Positions 36,840-47,029 of a stretch of 64,000 bases of DNA are shown here, piece by piece. Made by a program: the position numbers and the translations under genes. Position 1 is the first letter of the stretch. Each line of letters starts with the position of its first letter. Location: positions 2,976,001-3,040,000 of the forward strand of contig NZ_CP126242.1 in NCBI RefSeq assembly GCF_030142045.1. The letters run 5' to 3'. This DNA is from Arthrobacter sp. zg-Y919. Lineage in GTDB: Bacteria > Actinomycetota > Actinomycetes > Actinomycetales > Micrococcaceae. The notes below the pieces were generated by a model. That model worked only from the letters and a program-made list of their open reading frames with translations. It was not told where the DNA came from and made no database searches.

Positions 36840-37753
36840 GGCTGGTCCGCGCCGAGGGGTGCAGCGGATATGGGTCCGCTGCTCAGCGCACCGCACAGTT
36901 CGGCATCGAGGTTGCGGCGGGCCTGCGCTTCCCAGAGCCCGCGTCCGGCCGGCGTGCGGTAGAGCGGATCGGCCGCGGCCAGCTGCTGGACCACCCGCCG
37001 TCGCCCGGCCGCAAAGTCCGCCTCCGACAGGTGCCCGTATTCGGCCCGGACCGCCTGCAGGTAGGAGCCGTAGCGGGCCGGTTCCCGGGCCAGCACCGCC
37101 AGGTCCGCGTCCGTGAGCAGCGCCCCGTTGCGGTCCGCGGGATCAGGGTCATGGGTGGCGGTGAGGCGGACCAGCCGCGCGCACTCCGTCACCTCTGCGG
37201 CGCCCACACCCGCAGGCACCAGCAGCTGCTCCGCCAGCCGGGCAGACGCTTCCTCGTCGGCCCCCGGACGGCCGGTGTAGACCGCGTCGTGGAACCAGGC
37301 CGCCAGGGCAACCGGGCGGGGAACATCGCCTCCGGTGAGCAGGTCGAGGGATTCGAGGACCTGCAGCAGATGCCTGCGGTCGTGGTAGCGGCGGTGCGGT
37401 TCGTTCCAGCACTCCAGCAGGCGTTCGCCCAGCTCCGGCATGCCGGGGAGCAGCCGTTTCCACCGGTGGCGCAGCGGTGCGGCGAGGGCGGACGGGCGTT
37501 CCCGTGCCGGGATTCGCAGCCCGCTGGCAATAAGGATGCGGACCAGCTGCCCGCCGCTGACCGGCTCCGCACCGCGGGATACGAGATCGTCATAACGTTC
37601 GCGGGGCACGTCGTAATGGTCACCGTCGAAGGCCCTGACGGTCACATCGGCAGCCCGGGTGAAGGCGTGCAGCTCAGCCAGGCTGACATCGGACACCAGG
37701 TGGGAAAAGAGGGTGTTGTGCGCCGGCCACATCGGCGGATCGATGTAGATCAT
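36836..37753 (-). CDS. DUF4031 domain fused to an HD-like domain
   Basis: A 305-residue protein. Residues 1 to about 90 form DUF4031, starting MIYIDPPMWPAHNTLFSHL and continuing SDVSLAELHAFTRA. The following part carries HRRYHDRRHLLQVLE and AAWFHDAVY, the His and His-Asp residues of an HD-type metal phosphohydrolase core. Upstream in-frame ATGs at 37792 and 37822 are possible but lack a ribosome binding site; GGAAG lies 10 bases before 37753. Overlap of 4 bp with the MFS gene suggests cotranscription. A nucleotide-handling role is guessed from the HD motif. Confidence 0.78.
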   Translation of the reverse strand: MIYIDPPMWPAHNTLFSHLVSDVSLAELHAFTRAADVTVRAFDGDHYDVPRERYDDLVSRGAEPVSGGQLVRILIASGLRIPARERPSALAAPLRHRWKRLLPGMPELGERLLECWNEPHRRYHDRRHLLQVLESLDLLTGGDVPRPVALAAWFHDAVYTGRPGADEEASARLAEQLLVPAGVGAAEVTECARLVRLTATHDPDPADRNGALLTDADLAVLAREPARYGSYLQAVRAEYGHLSEADFAAGRRRVVQQLAAADPLYRTPAGRGLWEAQARRNLDAELCGALSSGPISAAPLGADQP

Positions 37754-37907
37754 GGATGCCGGGCTTCCGGCCGCAACAACAGCATCTTTCATGTCTATCG
37801 CACCCGGGGCCGGAATTTCCATGCAGCCGCCGCGTCCGTTGCGCACCCCCGGGGTCAGATCCTGAAAAACGCTTGTCCCGGCGGTCCCTCGGTGCTGAAA
37901 TAACCGC

Positions 37908-39047
37908 ATGGATGCCGTACCCCACGCGATGCCCACCGCTGTGCCCTCCACCGTGCCCACCGGCCCCAGCGTCCCGGCCGTCGTCGCTATCGGAACCCGC
38001 AAGGGACTGTGGCTGGCGACGAGCTCCGACCGCCGGAACTGGGAGGTGCGCGGACCGGAATTCGCCATGACAGAGGTCCCATCCCTGGCATTCGACACCC
38101 GCAGCGGGACGCCGCGCCTGCTGGCCGGGGTGCGCTCCGAGTGGTGGGGGACGAACGTCGCCATCTCTGATGATCTGGGCAAAACCTGGCAGGAACCCGA
38201 GCAGGCGGCCATTGCCTTCCCGGAGGACACCGGCGCCTCACTGGAACGCATCTGGCAGCTGGCACCGGACAGCGCGGACCGGCCCGGCGTCATCTGGGCC
38301 GGCTGTGAGCCGATTTCCGTGTTCCGGTCCGACGACGGGGGCAAGCACTTCGAGCTGGTGCGTGGGCTGTGGGACCACCCGCACCGCACCCAGTGGGGTG
38401 CCGGCTACGGCGGGCCGGCCGCCCATACCGTCCTGCCAAGCCCGAGCGACGAGTCCGTGCACGTGGCGATCAGCAGCGGCGGCGTGTACCGGTCCGACGA
38501 CCGCGGGGACACCTGGGACGCCTTCAACTCCGGCATCATTGCGGACTTCATGCCGGAGAAGTATCCGGAATTCGGGCAGTGCGTACACAAGGTGGCCCGC
38601 GACGCCGGGAACCCGCAGCGGTTGTACGCCCAGAACCATGGCGGGGTGTACCGCAGCGACGACGCCGGCGGCGAGTGGATTTCCATCGCGGACGGCCTGC
38701 CTGCGGACTTCGGCTTCGTGATGCTCGCCCATCCCACCCGCCCGGACACCATCTGGACCATTCCGATGGGCTCGGCGGGAGAACGCAATCCACCGCAGGG
38801 CCGCCCTGCCGTGTACCGCAGCATCGACGCCGGCGGCAGCTGGGAACGGTTCGACGCCGGCCTGCCGGAGTATGACTTCAACGCGGTGCTCCGCGACGCC
38901 GCCGATGTGGACGACGCCGATCCCGCCGGCATCTATTTCGGCACCCGTGGCGGCGAGGTCTACGCCAGCTCCGACGAGGGTGAAACCTTTTCCCTGGTGG
39001 CGGCCAACCTTCCGGATGTGCTCTGTGTCCGCGCCGTCGCGCTTTGA
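37908..39047 (+). CDS. BNR/Asp-box repeat protein (sialidase-like propeller)
   Basis: A 379-residue protein of beta-propeller type. At least five Asp-box-like turns are visible: SDDGGKHFE, SDDRGDTWD, SDDAGGEWI, SIDAGGSWE and SSDEGETFS. No signal peptide or membrane helix is seen, so it is probably cytoplasmic. Catalytic sialidase residues are not apparent, so 'exo-alpha-sialidase' would be a fold name, not a function. The end overlaps a MoaD-like gene. A start at ATG 37929 is also possible, as no ribosome site precedes 37908. Confidence 0.85.
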   Translation: MDAVPHAMPTAVPSTVPTGPSVPAVVAIGTRKGLWLATSSDRRNWEVRGPEFAMTEVPSLAFDTRSGTPRLLAGVRSEWWGTNVAISDDLGKTWQEPEQAAIAFPEDTGASLERIWQLAPDSADRPGVIWAGCEPISVFRSDDGGKHFELVRGLWDHPHRTQWGAGYGGPAAHTVLPSPSDESVHVAISSGGVYRSDDRGDTWDAFNSGIIADFMPEKYPEFGQCVHKVARDAGNPQRLYAQNHGGVYRSDDAGGEWISIADGLPADFGFVMLAHPTRPDTIWTIPMGSAGERNPPQGRPAVYRSIDAGGSWERFDAGLPEYDFNAVLRDAADVDDADPAGIYFGTRGGEVYASSDEGETFSLVAANLPDVLCVRAVAL

Positions 39048-39366
39048 CGCACCCGGCCGTACGGCCGCCGTCGGGCTGGTGCTGCCAGCGGCACTGGCCG
39101 ACGCCGCGGACGGACAGCGGCTGTTGGCCCTTCGTCCCGGAAGCGGACATGGGACGGCGGGGGACGTCATGGTCGCGGATGTCCTGACGCTGCTGCAGGT
39201 GGATTTTCCGGGGGTGTACCGCCGCATCTGCGACGAGACCGGCCGAGTGCGCCGCTATGTGAACCTGTACCTGGACGGCGAAGATATCCGGGACCTGGAT
39301 GGTGCGTCCACGGTGCTGCCGGACCGTGCCGAACTGCTGGTGCTGCAGTCGATCGCCGGCGGGTGA
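39016..39366 (+). CDS. MoaD/ThiS-like sulfur-carrier protein
   Basis: A 116-residue beta-grasp protein with a short unstructured lead and the ending LLVLQSIAGG, the C-terminal Gly-Gly that is adenylated or thiocarboxylated in MoaD, ThiS and ubiquitin-like proteins. VNLYLDGEDIRDLDGASTVL is the usual central strand and loop. The gene overlaps the end of the BNR-repeat gene by 32 bp (a GTG at 39025 is an alternative start). No MoaE, ThiG or E1-like gene is near, so the carrier may serve another sulfur-transfer or conjugation reaction. Confidence 0.8.
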   Translation: MCSVSAPSRFDAPGRTAAVGLVLPAALADAADGQRLLALRPGSGHGTAGDVMVADVLTLLQVDFPGVYRRICDETGRVRRYVNLYLDGEDIRDLDGASTVLPDRAELLVLQSIAGG

Positions 39367-39396
39367 GCCGGCGCCTGGACCACCACGGTTAAAGCG

Positions 39397-39432
39397 GAAC
39401 GGGCACTTCCGCAATCGCGGAAGTGCCCGTTC
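39397..39432. terminator. Bidirectional terminator
   Basis: A 16 bp perfect stem GAACGGGCACTTCCGC / GCGGAAGTGCCCGTTC with loop AATC lies between the convergent MoaD-like and Rpf-like genes. On the plus strand TGTTTAG follows; on the minus strand CGCTTTAACC follows. Confidence 0.75.
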
Positions 39433-39473
39433 TGTTTAGCTACCCGCCCGGAAGCGGATTGCAGTGCCTGAGA

Positions 39474-40238
39474 TTAGGCAGGCAGCTGCAGGGTCTGACC
39501 GGTGAAGATCAGGTCCTGGTGGATAACGGTATCCAGGTTGGCGTTGTACAGGGCCTGCCAGCCGCCCTCGATGCCAAGCTTCTCGGCGATCTCGGAGAGG
39601 GTGTCGCCTTCCTGGATCACGTAGGTCTCACCGGACAGTGCCGGAGCCGGGGTCTGAACCGGAGCCACGGCCTCAACCGGGACGCTGGCCGGTGCCGGAG
39701 CAACCGGGGCCGGCTCGACGTAGGTCTGGACCGGAGCGGGCTCGGTGTAGGTCTCCACCGGAGCAGCCTCGACAACCGGGGCCGGCTCAACCGGAGCAGG
39801 CTCGGCAACCGGGGCCTGCTCAACTACCGGGGCCGGCGCTGCGGCCGGAGCAGGCTGGGCAGCCTGCGGGTTCGCAGTAGCGCCGGTCATGCCCAGCTTG
39901 GCGGTGCAGGCAGGCCAGGCGCCGGGGCCCTGTTCGGCCAGGACCCGCTCGGCTACGGCAATCTGCTGCTCCCGGGTCGCATCGGCAGCATTGGCGGCGT
40001 ACTCGGTGCCGCCGAAGCCGGCCCAGGTGCTCGGCGTGAACTGCAGCCCGCCGGAGAAGCCGTTACCGTTGTTGATCCCCCAGTTTCCGCTGCTTTCGCA
40101 CTGTGCAAGGGCGTCCCAGTCCATGGAGGCTGCGTTGGCCGGAGCGGCCATGCCGACAAGGCCGGCAGCGCCAGCACCAGTGATGGCGGCGGTGGCCAGG
40201 CCGCGGCGTACGATACGACGGATCTTCTGGTTCTTCAT
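39474..40238 (-). CDS. Rpf-like transglycosylase with C-terminal LysM domain
   Basis: A 254-residue secreted cell-wall enzyme. After a twin-Arg-containing signal ([19 protein letters not shown], then AxA cleavage near APANAAS) comes the transglycosylase-like Rpf domain: [16 protein letters not shown] holds the catalytic Glu and [15 protein letters not shown] the partner region. A Pro/Ala/Val/Glu repeat linker of about 90 residues follows, then one LysM ([15 protein letters not shown]). It cleaves peptidoglycan and is linked to resuscitation of dormant cells in related bacteria. It is preceded by a long, structured 5' region. Confidence 0.93.
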   Translation of the reverse strand: MKNQKIRRIVRRGLATAAITGAGAAGLVGMAAPANAASMDWDALAQCESSGNWGINNGNGFSGGLQFTPSTWAGFGGTEYAANAADATREQQIAVAERVLAEQGPGAWPACTAKLGMTGATANPQAAQPAPAAAPAPVVEQAPVAEPAPVEPAPVVEAAPVETYTEPAPVQTYVEPAPVAPAPASVPVEAVAPVQTPAPALSGETYVIQEGDTLSEIAEKLGIEGGWQALYNANLDTVIHQDLIFTGQTLQLPA

Positions 40239-40717
40239 AAGTCTTTTGCTCCCACGGGTTCCACCTGCGCTCGTCCCGTCCCCGGGCTTCCTCACGCCGT
40301 CGCCTTCCCCATTGTGATAGAGGTCTTCGTCGATGCCGCGCAGCGGCGACGCACAGTGGACGCGCGGCATCAGGCTTACTGGTTTGAGGCCGCACCAGGA
40401 TTGGTTGCGGCCGCCGCCGACTTCGATCCAGTCAGGCGGTCCAGCCCTCGATCAGGGCCTTAACCAACGTAGGGGAGGCTTTTACCGAGATCAAATCGAT
40501 ATCAACGCTGCTCAAATCGTTACGTTCTGCAGATCCGCGCAAATAAGCCGATCCCTTACAATTCAACCCTCATTTTGTAGACTTCGTCACAAGGCGTTTT
40601 GGGGTGCTTTGGCGGCTTTTTATGTGGCGGGCATCATTTTCTGGACGTGGGGAAAGCCACAAAAGAAGCGGCGGACGCCCCGTAAGGGACGTCCGCCGCC
40701 GATGGCTTCTGGAGGAG
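40239..40717. other. Long leader/intergenic region upstream of the Rpf-like gene
   Basis: This 479 bp stretch has no convincing gene. It includes a perfect 10 bp stem GATGCCGCGC (40332-40341) / GCGCGGCATC (40362-40371), further short complementary segments down to the Rpf ATG, and an AT-rich part at 40480-40620 that could hold the promoter. I looked for the c-di-AMP (ydaO) riboswitch known before rpf genes in other actinobacteria, but the conserved GGGUGAAUC-type core is not visible to me. The last 50 bp belong to the terminator of the arabinose transport operon. Confidence 0.4.
40668..40699 (-). terminator. Terminator of the arabinose operon
   Basis: A 10 bp perfect stem GCGGCGGACG / CGTCCGCCGC with inner CCC/GGG pairing. 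On the minus strand it follows the last permease stop codon by 20 bases and is succeeded by TTCTTTTG, a good rho-independent terminator. Confidence 0.8.
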
Positions 40718-40718
40718 G

Positions 40719-41969
40719 CTATTTCAACGCGTTGGATGCCTTCCGCTTGTTGAAGACGTCAAAGCCGACGGCCAGCAGCAGGACCAATCCCTTGATGAAC
40801 TGCTGATAGTCGATTCCCACACCCAACAGCGACATTCCGTTGTTCAGGACGCCCATGATCAAGCCGCCGGTGATCGCCCCCACAATGGTGCCGACACCAC
40901 CAGTAACGGCTGCGCCGCCAATGAATGCGGCGGCTATGGCATCGAGTTCGAACAGGTTTCCTGCCCCGGGGCCGGCCGAGTTCAGGCGGCCGGTGAAGAT
41001 CAGCCCGGCCAGGGCAGCCAGCACGCCCATGTTGACGAAAAGTAGGAAGTCCACCCGTTTGGTGTTCACGCCGGACAGGTGCGCCGCCTGGAGGTTGCCG
41101 CCCCTGGCGTAGACATGGCGGCCAAAAACGGAACGGTTCATCACGGCGCTGTAGGCAATCACCAGGATGCCCAGCACCACCAGGACTATCGGCGTGCCGC
41201 CCCGTGAACTGGCCAGCAGATAGGTGAGTCCGAGCAAAATGGCGGCGCTGAAGGCCAACCGGGTGAAGAACCAGGCCCGGGGCTCGTCATCGAGGTTCAG
41301 CTTGGTCCGGGCAGCCCGGCCGCGCAGCTGGCTGATCACCAGCAGTGCGGTGGCCAGCACGCCCAGCCCGACGGTGGTCCAGTCCAGGAGGTTGGTTTCC
41401 GGCGGAAACAGGCCGGGGAACAGGGATCCGCCGCCAAGCTGGCGGTATTCCTCCGGGAATCCGGTGATCCGCTGGTTACCCAGGATGATCTGCGTCAATC
41501 CTCGGAAAACGAGCATGCCGGCCAGCGTGACGATGAAGGCCGGGATGCCGACGTAGGCAACCCAGAATCCCTGCCAGGCACCCACCAGGGCACCCACCGC
41601 CAGGGAGGCCACCAGGGCCGCCCACCAGGGCATGCCCCAGTCGCGGATCATGATCCCGGACATGGCGCCGACAAAAGCCGCCACGGATCCGACCGACAGG
41701 TCGATGTGCCCGGCAACGATGATCATGACCATGCCGATGGCCAGCAGCAGGATGTAGCTGTTCTGCACGATGATATTGGACACGTTGTCCGGCTGGAGCA
41801 GCGCGCCGCCGGTCAGCACCTGGAACAGGGTCACGATGACCAGCAGTGCCAGGAAAATGCCGATCTGGCGCAGCCTGCCGGCCAGGAACCGTCCGGCGTC
41901 CCCCAACGGGGATGTCTTGGGGCTCCTGGTGCCGAGAGCCGGATCCTCGCCGGCGAGAGTGGAAACCAT
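40719..41969 (-). CDS. Multiple-monosaccharide ABC transporter permease (GguB/XylH-like)
   Basis: A 416-residue membrane protein with about ten helices, of the ribose/xylose/arabinose permease family. GHIDLSVGSVAAFVGAMSG and YARGGNLQAAHLSGVNTKR are the characteristic cytoplasmic and helix motifs. It is the last gene of the araBDA-sbp-atpase-permease operon and should carry L-arabinose, possibly with related pentoses, into the cell. A rho-independent terminator follows. Confidence 0.92.
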   Translation of the reverse strand: MVSTLAGEDPALGTRSPKTSPLGDAGRFLAGRLRQIGIFLALLVIVTLFQVLTGGALLQPDNVSNIIVQNSYILLLAIGMVMIIVAGHIDLSVGSVAAFVGAMSGIMIRDWGMPWWAALVASLAVGALVGAWQGFWVAYVGIPAFIVTLAGMLVFRGLTQIILGNQRITGFPEEYRQLGGGSLFPGLFPPETNLLDWTTVGLGVLATALLVISQLRGRAARTKLNLDDEPRAWFFTRLAFSAAILLGLTYLLASSRGGTPIVLVVLGILVIAYSAVMNRSVFGRHVYARGGNLQAAHLSGVNTKRVDFLLFVNMGVLAALAGLIFTGRLNSAGPGAGNLFELDAIAAAFIGGAAVTGGVGTIVGAITGGLIMGVLNNGMSLLGVGIDYQQFIKGLVLLLAVGFDVFNKRKASNALK

Positions 41970-41971
41970 TG

Positions 41972-43501
41972 TTATTCCTTTTCCTGGGTCATGTACTGCA
42001 TAAGTCGTTCAGGGGTGGCTTCGGCGATGGGGACCTCCGCTGTGATCCGGCCCTGTGCCAGGGTGTAGATCCGGTCACAGATCCCCAGCAGTTCCGGGAG
42101 TTCCGAGGAGATGACCACCACGGCTTTGCCCTCTGCGGCCAGCCGGTTGATGATCGTGTAGATCTCGTATTTGGCTCCCACATCGATGCCGCGGGTGGGT
42201 TCGTCGAGGATCAGGACATCCGGGTCGGCGAACATCCATTTGGACAGCACCACCTTCTGCTGGTTTCCGCCGGACAGCTTGCCGGCCACCGCTGCCACTG
42301 AGGGTGCCTTGATGTTCATGCTGCGCTTGTAGTCCTGCGCCACGACGGTTTCGCGGCCGCCGTCGACCCATCCCCTGGTGGCCAGCTTGGTCAGGGCGGA
42401 TGCCGAGATGTTCCGTTTGATGTCCTCGATGAGGTTCAGCCCGTACCGTTTGCGGTCCTCCGTGGCGTAGGCGATGCCATGCCGGATGGCTTCCGGCACC
42501 GTGCGGGCGGTGATTTCCGTGCCGTTCTTGTACAGCTTCCCGCTGATGTTGGATCCGTAGCTCCGGCCGAAAATGCTCATGGCCAGTTCGGTGCGCCCGG
42601 CGCCCATCAGTCCTGCGATTCCCACGATTTCGCCGGCGCGGACGGAAAGCTGCGCATTGTGGATCACCGTCCGTGCATGCTCGCGGGGGTGGTGGACAGT
42701 CCAGTCCTCCACGCGAAGCACCTCCTCGCCGATCTCCGGCGTGCGGTCGGGATAGCGGTTCGTGAGCTCGCGGCCCACCATGCCCTTGATGATCCGCTCC
42801 TCAGTGACGGCGTCGCCGTGCAGGCTGAGGGTTTCGATGGTCTGCCCGTCCCGGAGGATGGTGACGGAGTCGGCAATCGCCCGGATCTCGTTGAGCTTGT
42901 GGCTGATGATGATGCAGGTGATGCCGTCCTCGCGGAGGCCGCGGACCAGGCCCAGCAGATGCGCGGAGTCTTCATCGTTCAACGCGGCGGTCGGTTCATC
43001 CAGGATCAGCAGCTTGACGTCCTTGGACAGCGCCTTGGCGATCTCCACCAGCTGCTGCTTTCCCACGCCGATGTCCCCCGCCGGGGTCACCGGATTGATG
43101 TCCAGCCCCACCCGCCGGAGCAGTTCGGCGGCACGGACGTTGGTTTCGTTCCAGTTGATGAATCCCCGGGCCGAGCGCTCATTGCCCAGGAAAATGTTCT
43201 CGGCCACCGAGAGGTAGGGCGAGAGTGCCAGTTCCTGATGGATGATCACGATCCCGCTGCGTTCGCTGTCCTTGATGTCCCGGAAGGAAACGGCCTCGCC
43301 GTCCAGCAGGATCTCCCCTTCGTAGGTCCCGTGCGGGTAGACGCCCGAGAGGACTTTCATGAGGGTGGACTTGCCGGCCCCGTTCTCGCCGCAGACCGCA
43401 TGGACCTCCCCGCGGGCAACGGCAAGGGTGACGTCCTGCAACGCCTTGACCCCGGGGAAGGATTTAGTGATCCCCATCATCTGGAGAATGTAGTCGCTCA
43501 C
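41972..43501 (-). CDS. Multiple-monosaccharide ABC transporter ATP-binding protein (GguA/XylG-like)
   Basis: A 509-residue ATPase with two ABC domains. The first has [16 protein letters not shown] as Walker A and [12 protein letters not shown] as Walker B; the second, starting near residue 260, has a partly degenerate Walker A ([13 protein letters not shown]) but intact [14 protein letters not shown] and [13 protein letters not shown]. This is typical of the RbsA/XylG/MglA family. Two bp separate it from the permease gene. Confidence 0.94.
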   Translation of the reverse strand: MSDYILQMMGITKSFPGVKALQDVTLAVARGEVHAVCGENGAGKSTLMKVLSGVYPHGTYEGEILLDGEAVSFRDIKDSERSGIVIIHQELALSPYLSVAENIFLGNERSARGFINWNETNVRAAELLRRVGLDINPVTPAGDIGVGKQQLVEIAKALSKDVKLLILDEPTAALNDEDSAHLLGLVRGLREDGITCIIISHKLNEIRAIADSVTILRDGQTIETLSLHGDAVTEERIIKGMVGRELTNRYPDRTPEIGEEVLRVEDWTVHHPREHARTVIHNAQLSVRAGEIVGIAGLMGAGRTELAMSIFGRSYGSNISGKLYKNGTEITARTVPEAIRHGIAYATEDRKRYGLNLIEDIKRNISASALTKLATRGWVDGGRETVVAQDYKRSMNIKAPSVAAVAGKLSGGNQQKVVLSKWMFADPDVLILDEPTRGIDVGAKYEIYTIINRLAAEGKAVVVISSELPELLGICDRIYTLAQGRITAEVPIAEATPERLMQYMTQEKE

Positions 43502-43578
43502 TCGGACCTCTCTGTGCCTGGACTGGATGCTGGTTTACCCGGGCGGGCGGCGGTGTGCCGCCCGCCCGCCCGGGACCG

Positions 43579-44694
43579 TTATTCGAGTTCCGAGGCCTCG
43601 TAGTAACCGCTCTCGACAAGGACCTCTTCGTAGTTGTCCTTGGTGACGATCTCCGATTCGAGCAGGTAGGAGGGAACAACCTTCACTCCGTTGTCGTAGG
43701 TCTCCTCATCGTTGACCTCCGGTTCCTCACCCTTCATCAGCGCGTCGACCATCAGGACGGCACGTTCGCCAAGTTCGCGCACGTCCTTGAAGATCGTGGA
43801 GTACTGCTCGTCGGCCATGATGGACTGCACGGACCCGACTTCGGCGTCCTGTCCGGTGATGACGGGCAGGTTCTCCCCGCTGTAACCGCCGGAGCGGAGC
43901 GCGGAGATGATGCCGATGGACAGTCCGTCGTAGGGCGACAGCACGCCGTCGATCTGCTGGCCGCCGCCCACCGTCAATAGGTCCTCCATGCGGTCCTGCG
44001 CGGTGTCCGGCAGCCAGCGCAGGATGGCGGCCTGCTCAAACCCGGTCTGGCCGCTGGGGACCTTCAGGGTCTGGTTGTCCAGGTAGGGCTGCAGGGTGTC
44101 CATCGCGCCTTCCCAGAAGAAGGTGGCGTTGTTGTCATCGGGGCTGCCGGCGAACAGTTCCACGTTGAACGGGCCCTTCTCGCCGGTTTCCTCGCCGTTT
44201 TCGTCCAGGATTCCCAGGCCGGTGAGCAGTGAGGTGCCCTGCTGTACGCCAACCTCGTAGTTGTCGAAGGTCGTGTAGTAGTCCACGGTGTCGGACTCGT
44301 TGATGAGCCGGTCGTAGGCAATGACGGGAATGTCCTGGGATTCCGCCGTCTCCAGCACGCCGGTCAGCGTCGTGCCGTCGATGGAAGCGATCACGAGTGC
44401 CTCGGCCCCGCCGTTGATCATGTTTTCGATCTGCGAAACCTGGGTGGGAATGTCGTCGTTGGCGTACTGCAGGTCCACCTCGTAGCCGAGTTCCTCGAGC
44501 TGAGACTTGACGTTCTCGCCGTCGGCGATCCAGCGTTCGGACTGCTGCGTCGGCATGGCGACGCCGATCTTGGCTCCCTCGTTGGAGCCTTCGCCGGATT
44601 CACCCCCGCCGCGGTTGCCTGCGCAGGCGCTGAGGCTCAGCGCGAGCGTCAGGGATACTCCCCCGATGAGGGTTTGTTTCAGGGTCAGTGCCAT
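43579..44694 (-). CDS. Monosaccharide-binding lipoprotein (ChvE-like)
   Basis: A 371-residue exported lipoprotein. The signal ends in LSLSACAGN, with the lipid-modified Cys about residue 24, then a Gly/Glu/Ser tether. [20 protein letters not shown] opens the type I periplasmic-binding fold, and [19 protein letters not shown] and [16 protein letters not shown] form the hinge area. ChvE-like proteins bind L-arabinose, galactose or xylose. It is preceded by araA and followed by its ATPase and permease genes, so arabinose is the likely ligand. ATG 44694 suits the signal peptide. Confidence 0.92.
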   Translation of the reverse strand: MALTLKQTLIGGVSLTLALSLSACAGNRGGGESGEGSNEGAKIGVAMPTQQSERWIADGENVKSQLEELGYEVDLQYANDDIPTQVSQIENMINGGAEALVIASIDGTTLTGVLETAESQDIPVIAYDRLINESDTVDYYTTFDNYEVGVQQGTSLLTGLGILDENGEETGEKGPFNVELFAGSPDDNNATFFWEGAMDTLQPYLDNQTLKVPSGQTGFEQAAILRWLPDTAQDRMEDLLTVGGGQQIDGVLSPYDGLSIGIISALRSGGYSGENLPVITGQDAEVGSVQSIMADEQYSTIFKDVRELGERAVLMVDALMKGEEPEVNDEETYDNGVKVVPSYLLESEIVTKDNYEEVLVESGYYEASELE

Positions 44695-44741
44695 GGTTCT
44701 GCCTTTCGTGGTGCCTGGTCTGGTGGAGTGGGTAGTTGGGG

Positions 44742-46256
44742 TCAAAGCTTGGAGGCCAGCCGGTAATAGGCGGAGTTCCAGCGCACTTCCCGCTGGAACT
44801 CCCGCAGTTTGGTGTCGGCGTCGATGAGCAGCAGTTCGACGCCGGTCATCCCGGCGAAGTCCGTGACGACGTCCGCGCCGATCGCCGTGCTGAGGACCGT
44901 GTGGTGGGCGGCGCCGGCCGTGAGCCAGGCCGCGGCCGACGTCGGGAGGTCCGGGTCCGGACGCCAGACGGCGCGGGCGACCGGCAGGTTCGGCAGGGGT
45001 GCGTCCGGCGGCACCACCTCCACAGTGTTGGCGGTGAGCCGGAACCGGTCGCGCATGTCGGACATGGCGACGACGACGCCGGGGCCCGGGTCCGTGTCGA
45101 AGACCAGCCGGACGGGGTCTTCCCGGTCCCCGATACCCAGCGGGTGGATTTCGAGTGCCGGCTTCTGCGTGGTGAGGGTGGGGCAGATTTCCAGCATGTG
45201 CGCACCGAGGATTTTCTCCTCGCCGGGAACCAAGTGGTAGGTGTAGTCCTCCATCAGGGAAGCGCCGCCGGGAAGCCCTGCCCCCATGACCTTCGCGGCA
45301 CGGACCAGCATGGCCGTTTTCCAGTCACCTTCGGCGCCGAAGCCGTAGCCGTGCGACATCAACCGCTGCACCGCGAGGCCGGGAAGCTGCCGAAGCCCGC
45401 CTAGATCCTCGAAGTTCGTGGTGAAGGCACCAAAGCCGCCTTCTTCCATGAACTGCAGGAGGCCAAGCTCCTGGCGGGCGCCGTACCGGAGCGATTCATG
45501 CCGTTCACCGCCGCGCCGCAGTTCAGGCACGACGTCGTAAAGTTCCTCATATTCGGCGACGAGCTTGTCCACGGCGTCGTCGGCCTGGGCGTCCACCACG
45601 GCTACGAGGTCGTTGACCCCCCAGCTGTTGACTGAGACGCCGAACTGCAGTTCCGCCTCGGTCTTGTCCCCTTCGGTAACCGCGACATTGCGCATGTTGT
45701 CGCCAAAGCGGGCGATCCGCAGGTCCTGGATGGCCGTCCGTCCCGCGCAGGCCCGCTGCCAGGAGGCGATCTGCCCGATGACCGCCGGTGCCGAGACATG
45801 CCCGACGACTGTTTTGCGCGGAACGTCGAGCCGGGTGGCGATGTAGCCGAACTCCCGGTCGCCATGGGCGGCCTGGTTCAGGTTCATGAAGTCGAAATCA
45901 ATGTCGCTCCACGGCAGAGCAACGTTGATCTGGGTGTGCAGGTGCAGCAGCGGCTTGCGCAGTGCGTCCAGGCCGCTGATCCACATCTTGGCGGGGCTGA
46001 AGGTGTGCATCCAGGCGATGACGCCGATGGTGCGGGGTTCGGCGTTGGCTGCGAGCGCGGCGGAGCGGATGGACGCGGCGTCGGTCAGGGTTGGCTTCCA
46101 GATGATCCGGACGGGCAGGCCGGCGGATTCCAGCATGCCGACAATGGCCTGGGACTGCTCGGCGACCTGGCGGAGCGTGTCTTCGCCGTAGAGGTTTTGG
46201 CTGCCGGTAAGGAACCAGACCTCGTAGGGCTCGAGGGACGTGTCTAGCGGGCTCAC
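44742..46256 (-). CDS. araA: L-arabinose isomerase
   Basis: A 504-residue enzyme converting L-arabinose to L-ribulose. [21 protein letters not shown] is the family N-terminus, HMLEICPTL and [16 protein letters not shown] are conserved, and metal ligands Glu and His occur around these blocks. The GTG start at 46256 lies 2 bp after the araD stop codon. Gene order araB-araD-araA is followed by the transporter genes. Confidence 0.97.
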   Translation of the reverse strand: MSPLDTSLEPYEVWFLTGSQNLYGEDTLRQVAEQSQAIVGMLESAGLPVRIIWKPTLTDAASIRSAALAANAEPRTIGVIAWMHTFSPAKMWISGLDALRKPLLHLHTQINVALPWSDIDFDFMNLNQAAHGDREFGYIATRLDVPRKTVVGHVSAPAVIGQIASWQRACAGRTAIQDLRIARFGDNMRNVAVTEGDKTEAELQFGVSVNSWGVNDLVAVVDAQADDAVDKLVAEYEELYDVVPELRRGGERHESLRYGARQELGLLQFMEEGGFGAFTTNFEDLGGLRQLPGLAVQRLMSHGYGFGAEGDWKTAMLVRAAKVMGAGLPGGASLMEDYTYHLVPGEEKILGAHMLEICPTLTTQKPALEIHPLGIGDREDPVRLVFDTDPGPGVVVAMSDMRDRFRLTANTVEVVPPDAPLPNLPVARAVWRPDPDLPTSAAAWLTAGAAHHTVLSTAIGADVVTDFAGMTGVELLLIDADTKLREFQREVRWNSAYYRLASKL

Positions 46257-46258
46257 GG

Positions 46259-47029
46259 TTATGCGCTCCTGGAGGTTGTTGGGGCCGGTGTTGAAGCGGC
46301 GGGTTGTGGCGGGGCGGCCGGCGAAGCAGGTGCAGGGCCCGCCGGCTGGCCGTACACGTTCTGGTACCGGTGGAAAAGGGAGTCGATGTCGGCGGGGTCC
46401 AGGGGCACCGGCTCACCGAGCTGCCGGGAGAGGTGGACCGTGCGCGCGACGTCCTCGAGCATGACCGCGGCCTTGACCGCGTCGCGGGCATCCCGGCCCA
46501 CGGTGAACGGGCCGTGGTTGCGCATAAGGACGGCACGGGACCGGTGGCCCGCCAGGGTGGACACAATGCCCCGTCCGATGGAGTCGTCCCCGATGACGGC
46601 GAAGGGACCCACGGGGATCTCGCCGCCGAATTCGTCGGCCATGGCCGTCAGGACGCAGGGCACGGATTCTCCCCGGGCGGCCCAGGCCGTGGCGTAGGGC
46701 GAGTGCGTGTGGACCACTCCCCCGACGTCGGGCATGTGCCGGTAGACGTAGGCGTGCGCGGCGGTGTCGCTGGAAGGTGCCAGCCCGGCACCGGGGGTGC
46801 CGGGAACGGGGCTGCCGTCCAGGGTGCACAGGATCATGTTCCCGGCGGTGAGGTCGTCGTAGCCCACTCCGCTGGGCTTGATGACGAAGAACTCGGTGCC
46901 CGGGACCCGCCCGGAAATGTTTCCGGCAGTCCAGGCAACCAGGCCATACCGGACCAGTTCGGCGTGCAGGCCGGCGACTTCGGTCCGGATCTGCTGTATC
47001 CGTTCCTCGACGGAAGCCGTCACGCTCAT
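46259..47029 (-). CDS. araD: L-ribulose-5-phosphate 4-epimerase
   Basis: A 256-residue class II aldolase-family epimerase making D-xylulose 5-phosphate. [20 protein letters not shown] binds the phosphate, and [10 protein letters not shown] with a later RNHGPFTVG provide zinc ligands. The C-terminal 30 residues are a Pro/Ala/Thr-rich tail absent from most AraD proteins and may be disordered. It overlaps araB by 4 bp. Confidence 0.95.
   Translation of the reverse strand: MSVTASVEERIQQIRTEVAGLHAELVRYGLVAWTAGNISGRVPGTEFFVIKPSGVGYDDLTAGNMILCTLDGSPVPGTPGAGLAPSSDTAAHAYVYRHMPDVGGVVHTHSPYATAWAARGESVPCVLTAMADEFGGEIPVGPFAVIGDDSIGRGIVSTLAGHRSRAVLMRNHGPFTVGRDARDAVKAAVMLEDVARTVHLSRQLGEPVPLDPADIDSLFHRYQNVYGQPAGPAPASPAAPPQPAASTPAPTTSRSA

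Noticed and set aside
40239..40717. c-di-AMP (ydaO) riboswitch before the Rpf-like gene
   Set aside because: Position fits, but the conserved core motifs were not found by eye, so no riboswitch is annotated.
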